From Patescibacteria group bacterium (GTDB lineage Bacteria; Patescibacteriota; Minisyncoccia; Minisyncoccales; S141-161), in contig WFWQ01000052.1 in NCBI GenBank assembly GCA_015491015.1, positions 1-7,542 on the forward strand: a stretch of DNA of 7,542 bases, in the 5' to 3' direction. The notes beneath the pieces are model-generated. The model saw only the letters and a list, made by a program, of their open reading frames with translations, was not told where the DNA came from and searched no databases. Within the stretch, counting starts at the first letter, position 1. Every line of letters starts with the position of its first letter. A program made the position numbers and the translations under genes. Shown piece after piece: positions 1 to 4,735 of the stretch.

Positions 1-1494
1 GCTTTCAGCCAAAAATTCTAAGTAGCCTTTAAACTCATAAAAGTTTAAGTTTTTACCAAACCAAACTAAAGCCAACCTCTCTTCTTCAAAAGGTTTATCT
101 TTTACTTTAAAGAAAACCTTTCCTGTTTCAAAAAGTTTCCCTTCTTTAAAGTATTTAGAGTTATCTGTGGCTTTTTGGATCAAGTTGTAAAGCAAACTGT
201 CTCTTAAGTACTTTTGGTTTGAACTTAAAGGATTTTCAAGCTCAATTAAACTTTTAGAATCTATTTTAAAAATTTCTTTTAACCTTTGAGCTAAGAAAGA
301 GTAGTTCAAAACCTCAGTAAAACCTAAAGCTATCAACCTTTCTTTTAAAGCTTTTTCAAAAGAAAAGTTTAAGTTTGCTGGCACTTTTAAAGAAAGTTTA
401 GGGAAAGCAGGTTTGATTTGGTAAAACCCAACTACCCTTCCAATTTCTTCAACCACATCTTCTTCAATTTTTATGTCTTCTCTTAAATCTGGAACTTGAA
501 GCCAAAGCTTATCTTTTTTCTTTTGCAAAATTTTAAATTCTAACCTTTTTAAAATCTTTTCTATTTCTCTTTTAGGCAAATTGAGGTCTAAGATTTGATA
601 AACTGAGTTTAAGTCAAACCATAAAGTTTTAGGTTTAAATTTGGCAAAGCTTTTCTCAACTATCCCTTCGATTTCTATATCCTTAATCTCTAAACCTAAC
701 AAAAAGGCAAACCTTTCTAAGGCTAACTTAGCTAAAACTTTAGGGACTTTTCTTTCAAATCTCCAGGAAGCGTCAGTTTTAAGATTTAAGATTTTAGATC
801 CTTTTCTAATTAAAGCTGGGTTAAAGTTAGCACTTTCAACTAAGATATTTTTAGTTTCTTTAGAAACAGCAGAAAGCTTCCCTCCCTTTATCCCTGCTAT
901 AGCTTGAGCCTTCTTTTTATCAGCTATTACTAAAATTTCAGGTGAAAGCAGATATTCTTTATCATCTAAAGCTAAAATTCTTTCTCCTTTCTTAGCTCTT
1001 CTTACTATTATCTTTTCTTCGATCTTGTCTAAGTCAAAGACGTGCAAAGGTTGCCCTATTTCTAACATTACTAAATTAGCTAAATCTACTAAGTTGTTAA
1101 TAGGTTCTAATCCTAAAGAAACTAATTTTTCTTTTACCCAGGAAGGTGATTCTTTAACTTTGACATTCCTTACAATTAAAGCTAAATAAAGAGGACAATC
1201 TTCAGAGTTTTCAACTTCAATCTTAAAGTTAGCCTTTTTTTGAATCTTTAAAGTTTTTAAAGGTTTAAGTTTTAAGCTTGGAAACAAAACTTTTAACTCT
1301 TTAGCCAATCCTAAATGCGAAGCTAAATCTGAAGCTCTATTGGGGAGAATATCTAAATCTAAAAGATAATCTTTTTTAGTTTTTATCAACTCTTCTACTT
1401 CTACAGTGTGCAAATTTAAAGCTTTGACTATTTCTTCAACTTTGAGAAATTTTCCTTTTAATAATTCTTTAGTCCAGTTTAAAGAAAAAAGCAT
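1..1494 (-). CDS. pheT: Phenylalanyl-tRNA synthetase beta subunit, N-terminal two thirds (runs off window)
   Basis: The beta subunit of the (alpha-beta)2 phenylalanyl-tRNA synthetase, which charges tRNA-Phe and edits Tyr-tRNA-Phe. The frame is open from ATG at 1494-1492 to base 1 (498 codons); the C-terminal part, including the anticodon-binding ferredoxin-like domain, lies outside. Seen: a short B1 segment (residues 1-40), then directly LPNRASD (50-56), which in other bacteria follows the tRNA-binding OB domain. A B3/B4 editing-type region follows at about 105-240, containing PINNLVDLAN and GQPLHVFD. A B5-like region (about 300-360) contains DLREDIKIEEDVVEEIGRV, and the catalytic-like core contains GFTEVLNYSF and ENPLSSNQKYLRDSLL. 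Starts 4 bases after the pheS stop, so the two are surely co-transcribed. No Shine-Dalgarno sequence is visible. Oddity: the EMAP/OB-fold B2 domain (roughly 110 residues in E. coli) appears to be missing. Identity is certain; the domain loss is read from an alignment by memory. Confidence 0.95.
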   Translation of the reverse strand, partial: MLFSLNWTKELLKGKFLKVEEIVKALNLHTVEVEELIKTKKDYLLDLDILPNRASDLASHLGLAKELKVLFPSLKLKPLKTLKIQKKANFKIEVENSEDCPLYLALIVRNVKVKESPSWVKEKLVSLGLEPINNLVDLANLVMLEIGQPLHVFDLDKIEEKIIVRRAKKGERILALDDKEYLLSPEILVIADKKKAQAIAGIKGGKLSAVSKETKNILVESANFNPALIRKGSKILNLKTDASWRFERKVPKVLAKLALERFAFLLGLEIKDIEIEGIVEKSFAKFKPKTLWFDLNSVYQILDLNLPKREIEKILKRLEFKILQKKKDKLWLQVPDLREDIKIEEDVVEEIGRVVGFYQIKPAFPKLSLKVPANLNFSFEKALKERLIALGFTEVLNYSFLAQRLKEIFKIDSKSLIELENPLSSNQKYLRDSLLYNLIQKATDNSKYFKEGKLFETGKVFFKVKDKPFEEERLALVWFGKNLNFYEFKGYLEFLAES

Positions 1495-1498
1495 AGTT

Positions 1499-2527
1499 TT
1501 AAAACTGATTTAAAAATCTTAAGTCTCCAGAATAAAACAGCCTTATATCTTCCACTCCATACTTTAGCATTGTTAATCTATCTATTCCTAAGCCGAAGGC
1601 AAACCCTTGCCAATTTTTTGGATTTAGTTTGGCATTTTTTAAAACTTGAGGATGAACCATTCCAGCTCCCATCATTTCTATCCATCCTGAGTGTTTGCAA
1701 ACTTTACACCCTTTTTGCTTGCAACTTTGACATTCTAAATCTACTTCAAAAGAGGGCTCGGTAAAAGGAAAGTAACTTGGCCTTAGCCTTACTTTCATCT
1801 TTTTTTCAAAAAACTTGGTGAAAAAAGCTTCAATTATCCCTAAAAAGTGGCTTACTCTAATTTCTCCTTTCTTTTCAATCACCAATCCTTCTAACTGATA
1901 AAATTGAATCTCGTGAGTTGAATCTGTAGCTTCGTGCCTAAAGCATCTTCCAGGAGAGATGATCTTTAAAGGAGGCTGATGAGTTAAAAGATACCTAATT
2001 TGAACTGGTGAAGTATGGGTTCTTAGAAGATATTTTCCCTCTTTAGGGTTACTTTTTAACTTTAACCAAAAGGTATCCCAGATATCTCTGGCAGGATGCT
2101 CAGGAGGGATATTTAAAGCATCAAAGTTATAAAACTCAGTTTCAATTTCAGGACCTTGAGCAATCTCAAAGCCTAAACTTAAGAATATCTCTTTGCATTT
2201 TTCTAAGGTTTTAGAAAGAGGGTGAATCTTCCCAGGTCTTTGAGGATAAAGCTTTGCTGTAAAATCAATGTGCTCTTTTAGTCTCTTTTCTTCTTTACCT
2301 TTTAGCTTTTGGTAAAACTCTTGATAGTCTTTTTCTATTTTTTCTTTAAGCCAATTTAAGTATTTCCCTTTCTCTTTTCTTTCTTCTAAAGGCAAATCTT
2401 TAAGCTTTTTGAGCTCTAAAGTGATTATTCCTTTCTTTCCTAAGTATTTTTTATAAGCTAAAAAAAGCTCTTTTAGATCTTGAGCTTTTTTAAAATCTTC
2501 AAGATACTTTTTTTCAATTTCTTCCAT
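1499..2527 (-). CDS. pheS: Phenylalanyl-tRNA synthetase alpha subunit
   Basis: Catalytic subunit of phenylalanyl-tRNA synthetase (class II), 342 residues, a normal length. Residues 1-90 are a charged helical N-terminal arm, expected to form the coiled coil that holds tRNA. The class II core follows: FDALNIPPEHPARD (135-148), LLRTHTSPVQIR (167-178), motif 2 FRHEATDSTHEIQFYQLEG (196-214), FPFTEPSFEVDL (253-264), GAGMVHPQVL (287-296) and motif 3 GFAFGLGIDRL (308-318). Four cysteines, C266, C269, C274 and C277 (CxxC-x4-CxxC), precede the substrate-side strand and look like a zinc-ribbon insertion found in many but not all bacterial PheS. Start ATG at 2527-2525; upstream is only a weak purine stretch, no proper Shine-Dalgarno. 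First gene of the pheST operon, transcribed from the promoter at 2602-2630 through a GC-rich leader hairpin. Confidence 0.97.
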   Translation of the reverse strand: MEEIEKKYLEDFKKAQDLKELFLAYKKYLGKKGIITLELKKLKDLPLEERKEKGKYLNWLKEKIEKDYQEFYQKLKGKEEKRLKEHIDFTAKLYPQRPGKIHPLSKTLEKCKEIFLSLGFEIAQGPEIETEFYNFDALNIPPEHPARDIWDTFWLKLKSNPKEGKYLLRTHTSPVQIRYLLTHQPPLKIISPGRCFRHEATDSTHEIQFYQLEGLVIEKKGEIRVSHFLGIIEAFFTKFFEKKMKVRLRPSYFPFTEPSFEVDLECQSCKQKGCKVCKHSGWIEMMGAGMVHPQVLKNAKLNPKNWQGFAFGLGIDRLTMLKYGVEDIRLFYSGDLRFLNQF

Positions 2528-2541
2528 AACTAATCTTTAAC

Positions 2542-2596
2542 GGGGCCCCGGAGTTTTACCCCGATTCTGTAATAATGTGGGTGCTGCCGGGACCCC
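2542..2596 (-). promoter_or_regulatory. GC-rich leader hairpin at the 5' end of pheST mRNA
   Basis: The predicted transcript start (about 2596-2594) falls exactly on a 10-bp stem: GGGGTCCCGG (2596-2587) pairs with CCGGGGCCCC (2551-2542) with one G-U pair. The 35-nt loop contains AGCACCCACAT (2585-2575) and CAGAATCGGGG (2569-2559), each the exact complement of a block in the small RNA encoded just upstream (2703-2693 and 2688-2678). The 3' arm ends 14 bases before the pheS ATG, so the fold could affect ribosome access. No T-box motif is visible. Very GC-rich for this genome, which argues that the structure is kept by selection. The regulatory role is inferred. Confidence 0.6.
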
Positions 2597-2601
2597 AGAA
2601 T

Positions 2602-2630
2602 ATTATAAAAAAGCTAACTTTTAAATTCAA
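2602..2630 (-). promoter_or_regulatory. Sigma-70-type promoter of pheST
   Basis: On the minus strand, -35 TTGAAT (2630-2625) and -10 TATAAT (2607-2602) are separated by exactly 17 bases. The predicted start lies at the run of G at 2596-2593, leaving a leader of about 69 nt before the pheS ATG. The match is close to consensus, and the same 17-base spacing occurs in the other strong promoters of this window. Confidence 0.65.
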
Positions 2631-2639
2631 TAAAACAAT

Positions 2640-2676
2640 AAAAAAGCAGCCTACCTCCGCTCCAGAGGTAGACTGC
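2640..2676 (-). terminator. Strong intrinsic terminator upstream of the pheST promoter
   Basis: On the minus strand a 12-bp stem, GCAGTCTACCTC / GAGGTAGGCTGC (one T-G pair), with a 7-base loop TGGAGCG, is followed by TTTTTT (2645-2640). This is a textbook rho-independent terminator with no T-run on the plus strand, so it acts on minus-strand transcripts. It ends the small RNA starting near 2703, or serves as an attenuator if that transcript can read on into pheST. Confidence 0.8.
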
Positions 2677-2703
2677 CCAGAATCGGGGCATTAGCACCCA
2701 CAT
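2640..2703 (-). ncRNA. Candidate small RNA (about 64 nt) with blocks complementary to the pheST leader
   Basis: A complete small transcription unit on the minus strand: promoter at 2708-2736, predicted start at about 2703-2701, and intrinsic terminator ending at about 2640. The 5' part holds two 11-nt blocks, ATGTGGGTGCT (2703-2693) and CCCCGATTCTG (2688-2678), separated by AATG. Both have exact complements in the loop of the pheST leader hairpin (2585-2575 and 2569-2559). The blocks appear in the same order in both RNAs, so they cannot form one long duplex. They would pair as kissing contacts in trans, or as a pseudoknot if both are on one transcript. An alternative reading is a leader peptide with attenuation, since the RNA starts at or near an ATG. 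I recognise no known RNA family. The unit is well supported by pattern; its function is inferred. Confidence 0.5.
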
Positions 2704-2707
2704 CCTT

Positions 2708-2736
2708 ATATTAGCAAAATAAAATTAAAAAGTCAA
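2708..2736 (-). promoter_or_regulatory. Promoter of the small RNA upstream of pheST
   Basis: On the minus strand, -35 TTGACT (2736-2731), a 17-base spacer and -10 TAATAT (2713-2708). The spacer ends in TGC, giving the extended -10 form TGCTAATAT. The same nine bases form the -10 region of the plus-strand RNA promoter at 3705-3733. Confidence 0.65.
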
Positions 2737-2906
2737 GTAATTGCTATTTCAAAATTATTAAGCTAATTTCCTACATTCACAGGACTGAGATTCACGTTCG
2801 AAAGAATTTTGCGCATCTTTGCCGTCCTTCGTGGCCATCTCATTAATAAGGGAGCTTCCTCAACTATATCACCTTTAGCCCTTCTTGAACTAGCAGAACA
2901 AAAAGC
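2737..2906. other. Intergenic stretch, no gene found
   Basis: No open frame, RNA gene or repeat that I can support. Base composition is more even than in the housekeeping genes, and short broken protein-like stretches can be read on both strands, so it may be decayed mobile or repeated DNA. Together with the hairpin at 2942-3015 it fills the gap between the pheST control region and the transposase remnant. Confidence 0.5.
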
Positions 2907-2934
2907 TTGACAATGGATGAGGATAGTTTAAAAT
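2907..2934 (+). promoter_or_regulatory. Possible plus-strand promoter before the 19-bp hairpin
   Basis: TTGACA (2907-2912), a 16-base spacer and TAAAAT (2929-2934). The predicted start at about 2941 coincides with the first base of the inverted repeat at 2942-3015. A perfect -35 but a weaker -10, so only suggestive. Confidence 0.35.
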
Positions 2935-2941
2935 CAGGTAA

Positions 2942-3015
2942 AAAGGGGATGGATCCTCACATTTCCCTTTCACGGTTTACCACCTCCTTAAAGACGGTGA
3001 GGATCTATCCCCTTT
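2942..3015. repeat. 19-bp inverted repeat with a 36-base loop containing an anti-Shine-Dalgarno sequence
   Basis: Left arm 2942-2960 (AAAGGGGATGGATCCTCAC) and right arm 2997-3015 (GTGAGGATCTATCCCCTTT) match at 18 of 19 positions; the exception is a G-T pair in the plus-strand RNA. Read on the minus strand the hairpin lies just after the transposase stop and is followed by TTTTT, so it may end that transcript. Read on the plus strand it begins at a possible transcription start, and its loop shows CACCTCCTTA (2981-2990), the same ten bases that end bacterial 16S rRNA. It may equally be the end of the mobile element. Similar GGGGAT/ATCCCC-type hairpins are common in REP-like and IS-end sequences. 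Confidence 0.7.
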
Positions 3016-3047
3016 CTTGCTTTTCAATAAGTGCATAAAGTCATTCC

Positions 3048-3656
3048 CTAAATCCCTATTAGCTTAAAACTTGCAACCATAGTTTTTACGTATACTGCGT
3101 AAACTGGGTCAATTATATCAAGTCCGAGTTTATCAGGGTTAACCTGAGTTTCTATCTCTAAAAAGATGCTTCTCCTCGGATGGAATGTAACAAAAGAGCC
3201 TAATAGAGGATCATAGTCAATATGATCCTGAACACTTTTTGGGTGATTAAGCATCTCTAGCAAATTAACCAGGCGGCTTGAGATCAAGGTTGGGAAAAGA
3301 CAGAATTCTTCTGGAGTAAAGTATCTTAAAGATTTTAATTTCTGGTATGGAGTAAAACCTTTAAGTTCCATATGTGGTCTGAGGGTATTGTAAACTTTTT
3401 TCCAACACTGGCCAAGTTTAATAAACTGAAGCTCTGATTTTACTTTCATAAGGTAAGGAATGTAGAACTCATAATCATCTGTCTGGTGTTGTCTCTCAAT
3501 AAAAGCGTAAAGTAAGATTGTGTTATCTTTATCAGTAACAGGAAGCAAGGTCTTTAATCTGGGTAAACTTCGGCCTTTACTTAACTTACTTACCCTGATT
3601 TTAGACCGCCTCCTGTTTTCATTCCAGATTTTCTTTACCTTCTTGAAAGCTAACAT
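3048..3656 (-). pseudogene. DDE (rve-type) transposase remnant, C-terminal part
   Basis: The 202-residue frame carries the end of an integrase-core transposase. FIERQHQTDDYEFY (52-65) aligns with the segment holding the third catalytic acid (E54), and YNTLRPHMELKGFTPYQKL (89-107) is the YNxxRPHxxL...TP signature seen in IS481/IS3-like enzymes. The two catalytic aspartates and the DNA-binding N-terminus are absent. Residues 1-50 are basic and do not resemble the expected core, so an internal deletion or truncation is likely. Residues 120-202 I do not recognise. ATG at 3656-3654 is the only usable start in this frame before an upstream TGA (about 3717-3719). Base composition is more balanced than the neighbouring housekeeping genes, consistent with acquisition. 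Unlikely to be active. Exact element ends could not be fixed. Confidence 0.65.
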
Positions 3657-3704
3657 TCTATTCCCAAAGTGTTCGGTATCATCGTAACCAAGGGAAATTC
3701 TAAC

Positions 3705-3733
3705 TTGACATAAATTCTCTCATATGCTAATAT
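3705..3733 (+). promoter_or_regulatory. Near-consensus promoter of the plus-strand structured RNA
   Basis: TTGACA (3705-3710), a 17-base spacer and TAATAT (3728-3733), with an extended -10 (TGCTAATAT). Expected start at about 3740, exactly where the first hairpin of the following RNA begins. The -10 sits inside a perfect 12-bp palindrome, GCTAATATTAGC (3726-3737), which could be an operator. The best promoter match in the window, and it does not serve any protein gene. Confidence 0.7.
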
Positions 3734-3865
3734 TAGCCAGTCTCTCCCAAGAGACGGTCGAAGGTGGTGTGTGTCCTATCCCCTGTGAAAGGCAAGGTCA
3801 TCATAATGACCTATAGATTTCTCAACCTCCCAGCTTGGGAGGGAAGAAGACTTCCTTTCCTCTCA

Positions 3866-3954
3866 AGCCGGGGGGTTGAGGGCAAGTCTCACCTCCGGCT
3901 ATTCACTTTTCAAAGAGCTTTTCAAAGAGCTTGCCCGCCCTCAACCCCCCGGCT
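3866..3954 (+). repeat. Long GC-rich stem with tandem repeat in its loop
   Basis: 3866-3883 (AGCCGGGGGGTTGAGGGC) is the perfect reverse complement of 3937-3954. The right side carries an extra CTTGCCC (3930-3936), which can pair in a shifted register with GGGCAAG (3880-3886). The 53-base loop contains TTTTCAAAGAGC twice in tandem (3907-3918 and 3919-3930), each nearly self-complementary. It forms the main domain of the candidate RNA. Confidence 0.8.
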
Positions 3955-3962
3955 GATCCCAA

Positions 3963-3996
3963 AAGGCTCGCAACTCTTGCGAGCCTTCCTTTCTTT
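3963..3996 (+). terminator. Intrinsic terminator of the structured RNA
   Basis: Perfect 11-bp stem AAGGCTCGCAA/TTGCGAGCCTT (3963-3973, 3977-3987) with loop CTC, followed by CCTTTCTTT. The minus-strand side is followed by only four T, so the main direction is plus, matching the upstream promoter. Confidence 0.7.
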
Positions 3997-4291
3997 ACAG
4001 ACTTACAGAATCTCAAGATCGACCGCGTAGCAGAAAATATCAAATTTACACATCAAATTCACACATTGAATGTGTGAAAACCTTGTTATTATTGAGAAAA
4101 TCCCTTAAATTTGAAATTAAAGGAATTTCTTTGATTATCTTTTACACAAGAGAATGGGGTGAATTCCTCCAACCTTAGGGGTTAATTTTTTACGATCGCT
4201 TAAAAGCATTCACACATTCGATATGTTGAAAAGTATTGCTTTGTGGCCTTTGTTGGATAATTATAATTCCTTAAACACTTTGTTTTTTAGG
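3997..4291. other. AT-rich intergenic stretch, no gene
   Basis: No coding frame. It holds a 9-bp inverted repeat at 4058-4078, a decayed look-alike at 4209-4230, a weak GC-poor hairpin followed by a T-run at about 4172-4191 (AACC/GGTT, then AATTTTTT), and one DnaA-box-like word, TTTTACACA (4140-4148). It separates the plus-strand RNA from the convergent yraN gene, so transcription of both should end here. Downstream of yraN I see no convincing terminator. Confidence 0.5.
4058..4078. repeat. Inverted repeat TTCACACAT-TGA-ATGTGTGAA
   Basis: A perfect 9-bp inverted repeat with a 3-base centre. The left arm TTCACACATT recurs at 4209-4218, where the partner has lost one base (ATGTTGAA, 4223-4230). 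The pair could be an operator or the remains of a small mobile element bracketing 4058-4230. Confidence 0.6.
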
Positions 4292-4663
4292 TTAAATTTC
4301 TAAGTCTTTTAAGTGTTTTATATAGGCTTTCTTTTTGGGGAGATCTAAATTTATGATTAGAGCTTCTATTTTGAGGGTTTTAAATTGAACTTTATTTTCT
4401 AAAAGCCACTTTTGGAGAGTTTGTTTTATTCTCTGAAGCTTTTTAGAAGTTATCCTTTCTTCAGGTAGAAAAGATTTTGATTTTGAGGTTTTTACCTCAA
4501 AGAAAGTTAAAGTTTCATCTTTTAAAGCTATAATATCAATTTCTCCCCTTTTGTAATTTTTTATTCTTCTTTCAAAGTTGGTATCTAAAATTTTGTAGCC
4601 TTTGTTTTTGAGATATTTTAAAGCTAATTCCTCCCCTAATTTACCTATGTTTTTGGTGTTCAT
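4292..4663 (-). CDS. yraN: YraN/UPF0102 family nuclease-like protein
   Basis: A small protein of the UPF0102 (YraN) family, which has the restriction-endonuclease-like/Holliday-junction-resolvase fold; its cellular role is not settled. I place the start at ATG 4663-4661 (123 residues), because the family begins with the G-x-x-GE helix seen here as IGKLGEELALKYL (6-18). The longer frame would start from a TTG at 4705 and adds 14 unrelated residues over the DnaA-box-like sites. Key residues: N29, then GEID (40-43) and FFEVKTS (54-60), i.e. the acidic metal-binding positions D43 and E56 plus K58. The usual basic NxR element is replaced by a Lys/Arg-rich insert, RRIKNYKR (32-39). No Shine-Dalgarno. 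It lies 64 bases after cca on the same strand and is probably co-transcribed. Confidence 0.85.
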   Translation of the reverse strand: MNTKNIGKLGEELALKYLKNKGYKILDTNFERRIKNYKRGEIDIIALKDETLTFFEVKTSKSKSFLPEERITSKKLQRIKQTLQKWLLENKVQFKTLKIEALIINLDLPKKKAYIKHLKDLEI

Positions 4664-4675
4664 AATGTTTAAAAC

Positions 4676-4735
4676 TGTGGAAAACTTGTGGAAGAAATGT
4701 GACAAATTAAGACAATTTTAAGACAAATTAAGACA
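4676..4735. repeat. DnaA-box-like pair next to phased GACA repeats
   Basis: TGTGGAAAA (4676-4684; reverse TTTTCCACA, one base from the DnaA consensus TTATCCACA) and TGTGGAAGA (4687-4695; two mismatches) lie in the same orientation, 11 bases apart. Next to them GACA occurs at 4701, 4711, 4722 and 4732, i.e. at 10-, 11- and 10-base steps. The 14-mer GACAAATTAAGACA is perfectly repeated at 4701-4714 and 4722-4735. The repeats run into the stop codon of cca. A protein-binding site is likely; whether it is DnaA is unproven. Confidence 0.5.

Larger units (their letters stand above)
2559..2703. repeat. Interleaved inverted repeat pair (A-B ... A'-B') in the pheS upstream region
   Basis: Plus-strand order: A = CCCCGATTCTG (2559-2569), B = ATGTGGGTGCT (2575-2585), A' = CAGAATCGGGG (2678-2688), B' = AGCACCCACAT (2693-2703). 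A' is the exact reverse complement of A, and B' of B (11/11 each). A simple duplication-inversion would give A-B-B'-A'. The observed order instead gives crossing pairs, i.e. pseudoknot topology. Confidence 0.85.
3740..3996 (+). ncRNA. Candidate structured noncoding RNA, about 257 nt
   Basis: The unit has a promoter (3705-3733), a clear start and an intrinsic terminator (3963-3996), and is much richer in G+C than its surroundings. Local stems read 5' to 3': GTCTCT/AGAGAC (3740-3755); AGGTCAT/ATGACCT with loop CATA (3795-3812); CCTCCCA/TGGGAGG (3826-3842); GGAAG/CTTCC (3842-3855); an 18-bp stem (3866-3883 with 3937-3954); and the terminator. A single-stranded candidate core rich in G and U lies at 3756-3794. 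An 88-codon frame overlaps it (3764-4030), but it resembles no protein, extends past the terminator and is forced by the hairpins, so I do not treat it as a gene. I do not see the signatures of tmRNA, RNase P RNA, SRP RNA or a tRNA. The raiA, 6S and other large-RNA families cannot be excluded by eye. Confidence 0.55.

Noticed and set aside
641..907. 88-codon plus-strand open frame
   Set aside because: It lies opposite the well-supported pheT frame, has no family resemblance and no initiation signal.
1570..1764. 64-codon plus-strand open frame
   Set aside because: Antisense to the catalytic end of pheS, with no recognisable protein.
2528..2720. T-box riboswitch upstream of pheST
   Set aside because: No T-box consensus (AGGGTGGNACCGCG) or typical stem I was found, and the unit between the promoters is far too short.
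2750..2900. tRNA-like TTCGAA word and protein-like stretches
   Set aside because: No cloverleaf can be folded around it, and the frames are short and interrupted on both strands.
3768..3790. Right end of the insertion sequence (ATCCCC at 3778-3783, inverted relative to GGGGAT at 2945-2950)
   Set aside because: Only 6-7 bases match clearly, and the site lies within the candidate RNA. No target-site duplication could be identified, so I do not define element boundaries.
3764..4030. 88-codon plus-strand open frame over the structured RNA
   Set aside because: The sequence is dictated by inverted repeats, resembles no family and runs through the intrinsic terminator at 3963-3996. The noncoding reading explains more.
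4664..4705. TTG start giving a 14-residue longer YraN
   Set aside because: The extra residues do not fit the family N-terminus, and the codons overlap the DnaA-box-like repeats.
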